The translations under genes and the position numbers were made by a program. Below, in pieces: positions 8,304-16,769 of a DNA stretch of 64,000 nt. Source of the stretch: 66-474 sp035281745 (GTDB taxonomy: Bacteria; Pseudomonadota; Gammaproteobacteria; Xanthomonadales; Rhodanobacteraceae); NCBI GenBank assembly GCA_035281745.1, contig DATEDI010000020.1:62001-126000 (forward strand), in the 5' to 3' direction. Under the pieces are notes generated by a model. That model was given only the letters and a program-made list of their open reading frames with translations, was not told the DNA's origin and did not search any database. Within the stretch, counting starts at the first letter, position 1. Each line of letters starts with the position of its first letter.

Positions 8304-8435
8304 ATGAACCTCCTTCGGAATTTCCTGCGTGCGCGTCTGGCAGCCCGCCAGGCGCATTCGAACCGCCGCGACGGCCGCCGTCGCGAGTGGAGCGTGACCG
8401 TGCCTGCGCCGCGCGGGGCGTCACGGGCCGCGTGA
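8304..8435 (+). CDS. Possible 43-aa arginine-rich small ORF upstream of mgtA
   Basis: An ATG at 8304 is preceded by a strong GAAGAGGAG ribosome site. It opens a 43-codon frame beginning MNLLRNFLRARLAARQAH, with about a dozen arginines in total. It has no recognised homologue. It ends about 265 bp before mgtA, a position where enterobacteria carry short regulatory ORFs (mgtL) that sense Mg2+ or translation speed. That parallel is positional only. It may equally be a chance ORF in GC-rich DNA. Confidence 0.3.
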   Translation: MNLLRNFLRARLAARQAHSNRRDGRRREWSVTVPAPRGASRAA

Positions 8436-8521
8436 CGCTCGCGATCCGCCAACGAGGCCTGCGGCCCCCATCGCGAAGACGTGCGCGATTCGTGCGCGCG
8501 CCGCTGCGTAACGGTGTGTTC

Positions 8522-8632
8522 GAAGCGGCTGTTGTGGAAAGTCAGGCCATGGGGGGCCGTTCTCGCATCCACACCCTCGGGTTTGTCTGTTCGCCGTACC
8601 GCCGAACGAAGCGGCGATCAGGGACGATCGCA
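8522..8632 (+). repeat. Dispersed ~110-bp repeat, copy 2 (upstream of mgtA)
   Basis: It begins GAAGCGGCTGTTGTGGAAAG, contains GTCAGGCCATGG and GGCCGTTCT, and ends near GATCAGGGACGATCGCA, matching copies 1 and 3 at both ends with a variable middle. It lies in the presumed 5' leader or promoter region of mgtA. Confidence 0.85.
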
Positions 8633-8701
8633 CAAATAATGTAATCCCGCGGATCCATCGCTCGTTCCGCGGGTGCGCGCCCCCTGCCATGGAAACGAGT
8701 G

Positions 8702-11443
8702 ATGTACGGATCTTCATCTCAACCGAATGCCAACGCCGCGCACGGCAAATCCCGCGCGACGCGCGCGCGGCCGGTTGTCGCGGACCACGCGTGGACCGGT
8801 GAAGCGGCGCTGCTGGGATCGCTCGACACCACCCATGCCGGCCTCGACGAGGCCGGGATCGAAGACCGGCTCGACCGCGATGGCACCAACGAGGCGGCCC
8901 ACGAAAAGCCACCGCACTGGGCGCTGCAGTTCGCGCGCACGTTCTGGAATCCGTTCATCGTTGTCCTGCTGGTGCTGGCGGCGGTACAACTGGTCACCTC
9001 GGACGACCTGACCGGCCCCATCATCATCGCGGTGATGGTCGGCATCAGCGTGGTGCTGAGCTTCACCCAGGAATTCCGTTCCTCGCGCGCCGCCGAAAAA
9101 CTGAAGGCGATGGTGCGCAACACCGCGACGGTGACCCGTCGCGCTTCGGACGGCCACAGCGAGCGCATCGAAGTGCCGGTGATCGAACTGGTCGCGGGCG
9201 ACATCGTGCATCTTTCCGCCGGCGACATGGTGCCGGCCGACTTGCGATTGCTTTCGGCGAAGGATCTGTTCATTTCGCAGGCCATCCTGACCGGCGAATC
9301 GTTGCCCGTCGAAAAGACCGCGCCCGAGCACGCGGGGCAGACCGACACGCGTGTCGAGCCGCTGGACCTGCCGACCGTGTGTTACATGGGCACCAACGTG
9401 GTCAGCGGCAGCGCGACCGCGGTGGTGATCGCGACCGGTCCGCGCAGCTATCTCGGTTCGCTCGCGCACACGCTTGCCAGCGATCGCGCGGAAACCAGTT
9501 TCGACCGCGGGGTGAAAAGCGTGTCGTGGCTGCTGATCCGCTTCATGGCGGTGATGGTGCCGATCGTGTTCGTGATCCAGGGCTTCGGCAAGGGCGACTG
9601 GCTGGAAGCGTTCCTGTTCGCGATTTCGGTGGCGGTGGGCCTCACGCCGGAAATGCTGCCGCTGATCGTCACCGCCAACCTCGCCAAGGGCGCGCTGGCG
9701 ATGAGCCGCCGCAAGGTCGTGGTGAAACAGCTCAACGCGATCCAGAACTTCGGTGCGATGGACGTCTTGTGCACCGACAAGACCGGCACGCTCACGCTCG
9801 ACAAGATCGTGCTGGAGCAACACCTCGATCTCGACGGCGAGGAATCAGACGACGCGCTGGAATACGGCTATCTCAACAGCCACTTCCAGACGGGTCTCAA
9901 GAACCTGATGGACAAGGCGGTGCTGGCGCACCGCGACCTCGAGGATTCGATTGCGAAGTGGAAAGTCGTCGACGAGATTCCGTTCGACTTCCAGCGCCGG
10001 CGCATGTCGGTGGTGCTGACATCGGTGGATGAGGAATTGTCGCAAGGGTTTCCCTCACCCGACGCTGCGCGCGAAAGAAACGGCGGCGCTTCAGCGCCCC
10101 CTCTCCCGCAAGCGGGAGAGGGGAAGCTCGATTTGCTGGTGTGCAAGGGCGCGGTCGAGGAAATGCTGTCGATCTGCACGTCCGTACGCCACGGCGACCA
10201 GGACATTCCGCTTACCGATCATCGCCGCAATGGCATCCGCGCGATGACGCACGACTTGAACGAGGACGGCCTGCGCGTATTGATCGTCGCGGTGCGGCGC
10301 CAACCCGCTGTCAATCGCGCCTACGGGATCGCGGACGAGACGGGTCTGACCGCGATCGGCTGCCTCGCCTTCCTCGATCCGCCCAAGGACACCGCGCACA
10401 CCGCGATCGCGGCGCTCAATCATCACGGCGTTGCGGTGAAGGTGATCACCGGCGACAACGAAGCGGTGACCCGCAAGATTTGCCGCGAAGTCGGGCTGGA
10501 CGTCACGCACTCGACCCTTGGCCGCGACATCGAGGAACTGGATGACGCGGCGCTGGACGAGCTGGTCGCGCACACCACGGTGTTCGCCAAGATGTCGCCG
10601 CTGCAGAAATCGCGCGTCGTCGAATCGCTGCAGCGGCGCGGCCATACCGTGGGATTTTTGGGCGACGGCATCAACGACGCCGCGGCGCTGCGGCGCGCCG
10701 ACGTCGGCATCTCGGTCGACACCGCGACCGACATCGCCAAGGAATCGGCCGACATCATCCTGCTCGAAAAAAACCTGATGGTGCTGGAGGAGGGCGTGCT
10801 GGAAGGCCGCATCACCTTCGGCAACATCGTCAAGTACATCAAGATGACGGCCAGCTCCAACTTCGGCAACGTCTTCAGCATGCTGATCGCCAGCATCTTC
10901 CTGCCGTTCCTGCCGATGCTGCCCCTGCAGATCCTGGTGCTGAACCTGCTCTACGACATTTCGCAGTTGTCGATTCCGTTCGACCGGATGGACGAGGAAT
11001 ATGTGCGCAAGCCGCGCAAATGGGACGCAGGTGACTTGAAGCGGTTCATGTTCTGGGTCGGGCCGACCAGTTCGATCTTCGACATCACGACGTTCGCATT
11101 GCTTTGGTACTGGTTCGGCGCGAACGCGCCCGCGCACCAGGCGTTCTTCCAGTCCGGCTGGTTCGTGGAAAGCCTGCTGACCCAGACCCTGATCGTGCAC
11201 ATGATCCGCACCCGCAGGATCCCGTTCGTGCAAAGCGCAGCATCGGCGCCGGTGCTGGGTCTCACCACCGCGATCATCGCGATCGGCATTGCGGTTCCGT
11301 ACACGGTGCTCGGCCGGCATCTCGGCATGGTCGAATTGCCGCCGGAGTATTTCGGATGGCTCGCGGCCACGCTGATCGCGTATTGCGTGCTGACGCAATT
11401 CGTGAAGACGATCTACATGCGCAGGTTCGCGCGCTGGCTGTGA
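8702..11443 (+). CDS. mgtA: Magnesium-transporting P-type ATPase (MgtA type)
   Basis: This P3B-type ATPase imports Mg2+ across the inner membrane. The 913-residue protein shows the actuator TGES loop (ILTGESLPVEK), the phosphorylation motif DKTGTLT (D359), the membrane signature LTPEMLPLIV, the hinge GDGIND, and C-terminal helices with the MgtA-like segment QSGWFVESLLTQTLIVHMIRTRR. An ATG at 8702 is chosen, with a GTG just before it. Residues about 450-474 in the nucleotide-binding domain, between MSVVLTSVDEE and LLVCKGAVEE, have no counterpart in E. coli MgtA as I recall it. They are encoded by a palindromic repeat element inserted in frame. The region upstream holds repeat copy 2 and a possible leader ORF. 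Confidence 0.95.
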   Translation: MYGSSSQPNANAAHGKSRATRARPVVADHAWTGEAALLGSLDTTHAGLDEAGIEDRLDRDGTNEAAHEKPPHWALQFARTFWNPFIVVLLVLAAVQLVTSDDLTGPIIIAVMVGISVVLSFTQEFRSSRAAEKLKAMVRNTATVTRRASDGHSERIEVPVIELVAGDIVHLSAGDMVPADLRLLSAKDLFISQAILTGESLPVEKTAPEHAGQTDTRVEPLDLPTVCYMGTNVVSGSATAVVIATGPRSYLGSLAHTLASDRAETSFDRGVKSVSWLLIRFMAVMVPIVFVIQGFGKGDWLEAFLFAISVAVGLTPEMLPLIVTANLAKGALAMSRRKVVVKQLNAIQNFGAMDVLCTDKTGTLTLDKIVLEQHLDLDGEESDDALEYGYLNSHFQTGLKNLMDKAVLAHRDLEDSIAKWKVVDEIPFDFQRRRMSVVLTSVDEELSQGFPSPDAARERNGGASAPPLPQAGEGKLDLLVCKGAVEEMLSICTSVRHGDQDIPLTDHRRNGIRAMTHDLNEDGLRVLIVAVRRQPAVNRAYGIADETGLTAIGCLAFLDPPKDTAHTAIAALNHHGVAVKVITGDNEAVTRKICREVGLDVTHSTLGRDIEELDDAALDELVAHTTVFAKMSPLQKSRVVESLQRRGHTVGFLGDGINDAAALRRADVGISVDTATDIAKESADIILLEKNLMVLEEGVLEGRITFGNIVKYIKMTASSNFGNVFSMLIASIFLPFLPMLPLQILVLNLLYDISQLSIPFDRMDEEYVRKPRKWDAGDLKRFMFWVGPTSSIFDITTFALLWYWFGANAPAHQAFFQSGWFVESLLTQTLIVHMIRTRRIPFVQSAASAPVLGLTTAIIAIGIAVPYTVLGRHLGMVELPPEYFGWLAATLIAYCVLTQFVKTIYMRRFARWL
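10049..10123 (+). repeat. Palindromic repeat element in frame inside mgtA
   Basis: The element runs from CCCTCACCC through GACGCTGCGCGC to a perfect 12-bp inverted repeat (10098-10109 and 10112-10123, loop AA) reading CCCCTCTCCCGC and its complement. The same family occurs at 18219-18338. It adds about 25 residues to MgtA without breaking the frame. Confidence 0.85.
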
Positions 11444-11624
11444 TCTCCCATCGGTGCCCTGCTTTGCGGTCGCCGTCGACTGGAGCGATGGCGGACAAAT
11501 GCCTTGGCCGCCGGATCAATCTTCTCTCCATATGGCTCCCAAAACGTCGGCAAGATTTACAAAATGCCTCGTTTCCGCGGTCGGCTTCGGCGTGATTGTT
11601 CTGCCATATCAACAAGTTGGATAT

Positions 11625-11640
11625 TTGGTACGCAAGTTGC
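11625..11640 (+). promoter_or_regulatory. Sigma-54 (-24/-12) promoter of the PEP-CTERM gene
   Basis: TTGGTACGCAAGTTGC fits the sigma-54 consensus, with the invariant GG and GC separated by exactly 10 bases. Transcription would start near 11652, leaving a leader of about 65 nt before the ATG at 11719. The preceding roughly 180 bp after mgtA contain no gene and could hold activator sites. PEP-CTERM genes are known targets of the sigma-54 regulator PrsR, which supports the call. Confidence 0.7.
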
Positions 11641-11718
11641 TTAAGGAGGTGTCGCAGGGGACCAACCACGCGACTCATCCGAGGGCGTCGTACGGTTCCG
11701 CCATTGGAGAAACCTACG

Positions 11719-12477
11719 ATGAAGAGTCAGAAGAAGCAGCGGATGGGGCTCGTGGCCGCGGGCGCGCTTGCCCTCGGCATGTGCCTTGCGGCGACCAGCG
11801 CGAATGCCACCACCCTCTCCGCCTCGGTGGGCGGCGTCCCGACCGGTGCGGATTGCTACGAGAACTTCGACGGGCTCACGCTCGGCCATGGCGGTGGCAC
11901 CACCGCGCTCTGCAACATCGACGTGAGTTTCACGGGTGCCGGCGGCGCGGTGCAAGGGTCCGTGGGCAGCCAGTATGCGGCGCCGGTCCTTTCGAACGGC
12001 AACGGCACGCTGTTCCTCAATCCGAGCAACGGTGCGGATACGACGACGTACCTCACCGCGGGCGGCGGCGGCACAGACTCCGCGACCTTGGGGTTCTCGA
12101 CGGGCCAAAAGTACTTCGGCCTGCTGTGGGGCTCTGTGGATGACAATCCGAACGCCAACCTGAACACCATCACCTTCTATTTTGGTTCCAATCAGATCGC
12201 CCAGTTCACCGGTGCGGATGTGGCGGCCGCAGCGGGCGGCGGCAACTGCGCCAACGGCAACCAGAGCACGATCGGCACCTGCTACGTCAACATCAATCTA
12301 TCTTCGATGTTCGACAAGGTGGTGATGACGAGTACCCAAAAAGCGTTCGAGTTCGACAACGTGGCGATCGCGGCCGGAAACATCGGCGTGCCGGAGCCCG
12401 GCGAAATTGGACTGTTCCTGCTGGGCCTGCTGCTGATCGGTTCGGGCTATCGGTATCACAAGCGCCAGCTGATCTGA
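11719..12477 (+). CDS. PEP-CTERM sorting-domain exported protein
   Basis: This 252-residue exported protein has an N-terminal signal peptide (MKSQKKQRMG then a hydrophobic stretch ending SANA) and a Gly/Asn/Thr-rich beta-type body. Its C-terminal tripartite signal is a VPEPG motif near residue 224, a hydrophobic helix and a basic YRYHKRQ tail. Such tails are recognised and cut by exosortases, and the proteins usually go to the surface or into the exopolysaccharide matrix. No exosortase gene lies in the window. An ATG at 11719 follows TTGGAGAAACCT. An intrinsic terminator follows directly, so the gene is monocistronic under its own sigma-54 promoter. The body has no function I recognise. Confidence 0.88.
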   Translation: MKSQKKQRMGLVAAGALALGMCLAATSANATTLSASVGGVPTGADCYENFDGLTLGHGGGTTALCNIDVSFTGAGGAVQGSVGSQYAAPVLSNGNGTLFLNPSNGADTTTYLTAGGGGTDSATLGFSTGQKYFGLLWGSVDDNPNANLNTITFYFGSNQIAQFTGADVAAAAGGGNCANGNQSTIGTCYVNINLSSMFDKVVMTSTQKAFEFDNVAIAAGNIGVPEPGEIGLFLLGLLLIGSGYRYHKRQLI

Positions 12478-12498
12478 CGGCATCCGCCAAGACTGATG

Positions 12499-12530
12499 AA
12501 AAACGCCCCGGTTCGGGGCGTTTTTTCTTT
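12499..12530 (+). terminator. Intrinsic terminator after the PEP-CTERM gene
   Basis: The stem CGCCCCG at 12504-12510 pairs with CGGGGCG at 12514-12520 over a GTT loop, followed by TTTTTTCTTT. Upstream A residues could also let it work in the opposite direction. Confidence 0.9.
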
Positions 12531-12578
12531 CGGTTCCGTCCCGTCGCGGCAGTCGGCGGCCGACAAACTTCGCCGGCT

Positions 12579-12608
12579 TGCTCCCTTGCCACCGTCCGGT
12601 TCTACACT
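12579..12608 (+). promoter_or_regulatory. Possible sigma-70 promoter for the glutathione peroxidase gene
   Basis: TTGCTC at 12579-12584 and TACACT at 12603-12608 are 18 bases apart and lie just upstream of the ATG at 12640. The match is moderate. Confidence 0.35.
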
Positions 12609-12639
12609 CGATGCAGGGCGCAATCATCCGGGCGATGCC

Positions 12640-13128
12640 ATGACCACGATTTACGACTTCGAAGCAGATTTGCTCGACGGCACGCCGCAGAAGTTGGACG
12701 CGTACCGCGGCAAGGTTTTGCTGATCGTCAATGTCGCCTCGAAGTGCGGATTCACACCGCAATACGAAGGGCTGGAAGCGTTGTATCGCGCGCACAAGGA
12801 CCAGGGCTTCGAGATTCTCGGTTTTCCCTGCAACCAGTTCGGGCACCAGGAACCGGGTGATGCCGGCGCGATCCGCGCTTTCTGCAGCGAAAAATACGAC
12901 GTGACGTTCCCGCTGTTCGCCAGGATCGACGTCAATGGCGCGGACGCGCATCCGCTCTACAAGTACCTGAAGCACGCCGCGCCGGGCGTGCTGGGCTCGG
13001 AAGCAATCAAGTGGAACTTCACCAAGTTCCTGATCGACCGCGACGGCAACGTGCTGCGGCGTTACGCGTCGGCAGACAAGCCGGAGAAGATCGGGAAGGA
13101 TCTCCGGGGTTTGCTGGATTCCGCTTGA
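12640..13128 (+). CDS. Glutathione peroxidase family protein (Cys type)
   Basis: The 162-residue protein reduces hydrogen or lipid peroxides using glutathione or, in most bacterial Cys-type members, thioredoxin. The catalytic tetrad is visible: peroxidatic C36 in NVASKCGF, Q66 in GFPCNQFG, and W125-N126 in WNFTKF. The cysteine replaces the selenocysteine of animal enzymes. Length and motif spacing are normal. The start is the ATG at 12640; an upstream in-frame extension through the terminator is not credible. The GFA-type gene follows after 20 bp and may be cotranscribed. Confidence 0.95.
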   Translation: MTTIYDFEADLLDGTPQKLDAYRGKVLLIVNVASKCGFTPQYEGLEALYRAHKDQGFEILGFPCNQFGHQEPGDAGAIRAFCSEKYDVTFPLFARIDVNGADAHPLYKYLKHAAPGVLGSEAIKWNFTKFLIDRDGNVLRRYASADKPEKIGKDLRGLLDSA

Positions 13129-13148
13129 AGGACGATTGGGGACGTGCG

Positions 13149-13550
13149 ATGAACGAACACCACGCCGGTTCGTGTTTGTGCGGGGCCGTGAAATTCGTCG
13201 TGGAGGGTACGTTCGACCGCTTTTATTTGTGTCATTGCAGCCATTGTCGCAAGGACACCGGCTCTGCCCACGCGGCCAACCTGTTCTCCTCAGCGGCGTC
13301 GCTGCCATGGATTTCAGGGCAGGACAAGGTGGTCGAATTCCAACTGCCGAAGACGCGCCACCGCAGGTGTTTTTGTTCCGTTTGCGGCTCGGCGCTGCCA
13401 TGCAAAGCAGACCGCCTGCTGGTCGTGCCCGCTGGCTGTCTGGATACGACAGTATCCCGACGGCCCGACGCGCACCTTTTTCACGGGAGCAGGGCGGCGT
13501 GGGATCGGCAATTGGAAAGCATTCCCGTTTTCGATGGCTTTCCCGCCTAG
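13149..13550 (+). CDS. GFA / CENP-V family zinc protein
   Basis: The 133-residue protein has the Mss4-like zinc fold of the glutathione-dependent formaldehyde-activating enzyme family. Zinc-ligand type cysteines appear in SCLCG (C9, C11), CHCSHC (C28, C30, C33) and RCFCSVCG (C74, C76, C79). Many members do not act on formaldehyde, so the reaction is unknown. It follows the peroxidase gene by 20 bp. Its stop faces the end of dnaG on the other strand, 12 bp away. Confidence 0.85.
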   Translation: MNEHHAGSCLCGAVKFVVEGTFDRFYLCHCSHCRKDTGSAHAANLFSSAASLPWISGQDKVVEFQLPKTRHRRCFCSVCGSALPCKADRLLVVPAGCLDTTVSRRPDAHLFHGSRAAWDRQLESIPVFDGFPA

Positions 13551-13562
13551 CGGCGAGCCGCT

Positions 13563-15365
13563 TCAAGCCGACTTGGCTGGACCCGTATTGGCCTTGCGCG
13601 CGAGCAAACCGCGAAGTTCGTCTTTTTCCGCGTAGTCCAGCCCGCTTTCCGACTGCCTGCGGATCAACGCATCCAAGCGTTGTTGCACGGTCTGTTCGGC
13701 AAGCTTGCGCACGGCATCCGCGAACTCCGCGCGCAGCGCTTCCGGTTCGCCGGGAAATTCGGTGAGCGCGAGTTTCTGCAGGGCCGCCGATTCTTCGCGG
13801 CCCGCAAAGTGTTCCAGCAACATCGCGGTGTTGATGCCGGGGCGCTCCTGCAGGAAATCCAGCAGTTCGGTGAGCAGGGAAATGCCCGGTTTGTCCAGGG
13901 TCGCGAACGCGTAGGGCAGCGTGACGTCCTGCGCCAGTGAAGGGTTGGCCAGCAGCATCGCGATCGCGCTGCGCACCAGGGTGCGACGCGGGGTATTGCC
14001 GGCAAGTTGCGGATCTTGTCTGCGTGTGGGCGCAGCCGTGTTTGCCGCGCTGCCACGCACACCGGTTCGCTTTTCCAGTTCGGCATACATCAGGTCGCGG
14101 AACGCGCCATCCGGCAATTTCGCGAGCAGCGGCTTCGCATGTTCGGCCAGGCGGGCGCGGCCATCGAGCGTCGCGACGTTCACGTCGTGCGACAGGTACG
14201 CGTAGAAATATTCCGATAGCGGCGTTGCGCTTTTCAGGCGCGCTTCGAAACCCTCCTTGCCTTCCTTGCGAATCAGCGTGTCGGGGTCTTCGCCCTCGGG
14301 CAGGAATAGAAAGAACGCCTGGCGTCCGTCGCGCATCCGCGGGAGTACCGATTCCAGCGCACGCCAGGCGGCGCTGCGCCCGGCACGATCGCCGTCGAAG
14401 CAGAAGAACACGTCGGGCGCGGCGCGGAACAGGAGTTCCGCATGTTCGTTGGTGGTGGCGGTGCCGAGCGTCGCGACGGCCTGCGTCACGCCGGCCTGGT
14501 GCAGCGACACCACGTCCATGTAGCCCTCGACCACGATCAGCCGCTCCAGCTTGGCATTGGCCTGGCGTACTTGCCACAGCGCGAACAGCTCGCGGCCCTT
14601 GTGGAACAGCGGCGTTTCCGGGGAATTGAGGTATTTGGCGGGCGAACTTTTGTGAGAAGTCGCGGCAGGGACGCCCAGCTCTTGATCTTCGCGCGCAGGA
14701 AGCGCGCTGGAAATAACCCTTCCGCCGAATGCAATCACACGGCCGCGTCGATCGAGGATCGGGAACATCAGCCGTTCGCGGAAGCGGTCGTACTGCTTGC
14801 CTTTCTCGCCGGTCGAGAGCATCCCGGCCTGCTCCAGCATTTTCACGCGGGTATCGCTGGTGCCGAGTGCGCGCTTCACCGCATCCCAGCCGCCCGGCGC
14901 CCAGCCGATCCGGAAGCGTTCGATGACGCCCTTGTCCAGTCCGCGCTTCTTGCAATACGCCTTGGCCGCTGCGCTGTCGGGCAGCGCACGCTGATAGAAC
15001 CCCGCCGCCGCATCGAGCAGCGCGTACAGATCGGTGTGATCCTCGCGCGGGCGCGCCGGGCCGCTTTCGTGCGGCACCGTCAGGCCCACTGATTGCGCCA
15101 GTTCCTCGACGGCGTCGGGAAATTCGAGCCGGTCGTACTCCATCAGGAACTTCACTGCGCTGCCGTGCGCGCCGCAACCGAAGCAGTGGTAGAACTGCTT
15201 GGCCGGGCTGACATAGAACGAAGGCGTGCGTTCGTCGTGGAAGGGACAGCACGCCGTCCATTCACGGCCTGCGCGTTTCAGCGACACGCGCGGCTGCACC
15301 ACGTCGACGATGTCGACGCGGGCCAGCAATTCGTCGATGAAGCGTTCGGGAATCAGGCCGGGCAT
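13563..15365 (-). CDS. dnaG: DNA primase DnaG
   Basis: DnaG makes RNA primers on single-stranded DNA at the replication fork. The 600-residue protein has the CHC2 zinc finger (CPFH at C40-H43, then CFGC with C61 and C64), a catalytic TOPRIM core with VVEGYMDVVSLHQAG and the acidic FCFDGDRAG motif, and a C-terminal helicase-binding domain ending in a lysine/alanine-rich tail. The length is typical. The classical rpsU-dnaG-rpoD operon is not seen; the gene immediately upstream on the same strand is a 56-codon membrane protein. Confidence 0.97.
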   Translation of the reverse strand: MPGLIPERFIDELLARVDIVDVVQPRVSLKRAGREWTACCPFHDERTPSFYVSPAKQFYHCFGCGAHGSAVKFLMEYDRLEFPDAVEELAQSVGLTVPHESGPARPREDHTDLYALLDAAAGFYQRALPDSAAAKAYCKKRGLDKGVIERFRIGWAPGGWDAVKRALGTSDTRVKMLEQAGMLSTGEKGKQYDRFRERLMFPILDRRGRVIAFGGRVISSALPAREDQELGVPAATSHKSSPAKYLNSPETPLFHKGRELFALWQVRQANAKLERLIVVEGYMDVVSLHQAGVTQAVATLGTATTNEHAELLFRAAPDVFFCFDGDRAGRSAAWRALESVLPRMRDGRQAFFLFLPEGEDPDTLIRKEGKEGFEARLKSATPLSEYFYAYLSHDVNVATLDGRARLAEHAKPLLAKLPDGAFRDLMYAELEKRTGVRGSAANTAAPTRRQDPQLAGNTPRRTLVRSAIAMLLANPSLAQDVTLPYAFATLDKPGISLLTELLDFLQERPGINTAMLLEHFAGREESAALQKLALTEFPGEPEALRAEFADAVRKLAEQTVQQRLDALIRRQSESGLDYAEKDELRGLLARKANTGPAKSA

Positions 15366-15405
15366 GGCCGCCTAGTGTGCCACGCCCGGCCGCGTTTCAG
15401 ACCGG

Positions 15406-15576
15406 CTACAGCGCGTGGAAAATCCCGACCAGCGCGAGCACCGCCAGGATGAACAGGATCAGGAAGATCACGAAAAAGACCTTCGCGATCGTCGCGGCAA
15501 TGCCCTGGACGCGGGTGAAGCCGAGCGCGCCCGCTATCAACGCAATGATGGCGAAAATGATGGCCCACTTGAGCAC
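15406..15576 (-). CDS. Small DUF1328/UPF0391-type membrane protein
   Basis: This 56-residue protein starts with GTG at 15576, 7 bases after a GGAGGG ribosome site. It begins MLKWAIIFAIIALIAGALGF and consists of two hydrophobic helices around a short T-R-V-Q-G turn, the signature of the DUF1328 (UPF0391) family. These are inner-membrane proteins of unknown function, often stress-induced. It lies upstream of dnaG on the same strand, about 40 bp away. Confidence 0.88.
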   Translation of the reverse strand: MLKWAIIFAIIALIAGALGFTRVQGIAATIAKVFFVIFLILFILAVLALVGIFHAL

Positions 15577-15661
15577 GACGCCCTCCTTCGTGCAGCATCA
15601 AAAGGGGAGTGGCCAGCCTAAATTCGCGGCCGTGACGAGCGCGTAGACGGTGGAAGGTTCT

Positions 15662-16585
15662 TCAGGCGGTACGCGTGGCGGGCTGCGCCGAAGGTTCAAT
15701 ACGCATATGCGCGGGCGGCGACCGATCCATGAAGCCCAGCGCGTGGCACCAGCCCATCACGTGCACGCCCTTGGCGCGTTGTTCGTCGCGAATGGAATCC
15801 CGCAATGCCACCATCCTGGTCCAGTGCATCTTGGGCCGGTAGTGGTGTTCGGCGTGGAAACCGTTGTACAACCATATCCAGTTGTAAAACTTGTTGTACG
15901 TCGACACGCCCCACGCGATCGGCTGGTCGGGATCGCCCTTCAGGTGTTCGTAGTAGCCATTCAACGACGACAGCGAATGGCCGAGGTAGTAGAACGGCAC
16001 CAGGCACAGGAACGCGCGCCAATCGTAGATCAGGCAGGCGAGGTAGACGACAACGACGGTTGCGATCTCGATCCGGATCCAGCGCGCGAGGTGCGGCCAC
16101 TTCTTCTTGACCCGCGTGTAGCACTCGCCGATGTCGTCGCGGAAATACGAATAGAACGTGTAGGTCCAGACGCTTTCCGGCTTGCCGTCCTTGCCGTGGC
16201 GATAGATCGACAACGGGTCGATCGTGGTGCCGTTCTCGCCGACCCGATCCATGTTGCCGACGTGGTGGCGCAGGTGCACGTGCTTGTAGAACTCCTGGCT
16301 GAAACCGTCGGTCAGCGAGAACAGGAAACTGAAAACACGATTGAGCCACGCCCAATTGAAGAACGGGTTGTGGATGAAGTTGTGGCTGGTCGAATTGATC
16401 GACCACGAGATGCTGATGGAATAGATCAGCGCGCAAGGAATCCACAGCCACCAGGGCGTCCGGTGGAAGCCGAAGAACAACCACGCCAGGAACGCGGCGT
16501 GGCCCAGCACCATCAGCACGGGGATCGCGTCCCACGCGGTCCAGGCGAAGAAAAGGCGGCGGGGTTTGGCCGTGGCAGCATTCAT
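15662..16585 (-). CDS. Membrane fatty acid desaturase-type di-iron protein
   Basis: The 307-residue integral membrane protein carries the three histidine clusters of the desaturase/hydroxylase superfamily: HNFIHN, HLRHH and HAEHH. Paired hydrophobic segments separate them, as expected for a di-iron enzyme at the membrane face. Substrate (fatty acid, carotenoid or other lipid) cannot be told. The ATG at 16585 gives MNAATAKPRRLFFAW; the longer open frame upstream is arginine-rich and not family-like. It is divergent from the exporter operon. Confidence 0.85.
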   Translation of the reverse strand: MNAATAKPRRLFFAWTAWDAIPVLMVLGHAAFLAWLFFGFHRTPWWLWIPCALIYSISISWSINSTSHNFIHNPFFNWAWLNRVFSFLFSLTDGFSQEFYKHVHLRHHVGNMDRVGENGTTIDPLSIYRHGKDGKPESVWTYTFYSYFRDDIGECYTRVKKKWPHLARWIRIEIATVVVVYLACLIYDWRAFLCLVPFYYLGHSLSSLNGYYEHLKGDPDQPIAWGVSTYNKFYNWIWLYNGFHAEHHYRPKMHWTRMVALRDSIRDEQRAKGVHVMGWCHALGFMDRSPPAHMRIEPSAQPATRTA

Positions 16586-16769
16586 GCAGATCGAGAGCGA
16601 CGCGAGGTCGCGGCGAGCCCGGGCCGTCATTTTACGCCGCTGCGCGAGCCCGGGTACAAAGCATCCGGAAAGGTGGCACGGGTATTTTGCGGCCGCAGGC
16701 TTTCCCGTGGCTTTCGACGTTCCGCGGGTTCGTTTCAAAACTCGTTCAGCCGTTACACTGCGGCGGTCC

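Noticed and set aside
15366..15660. rpsU upstream of dnaG
   Set aside because: The region encodes only the 56-residue DUF1328-type membrane protein; no ribosomal protein S21 sequence is present.
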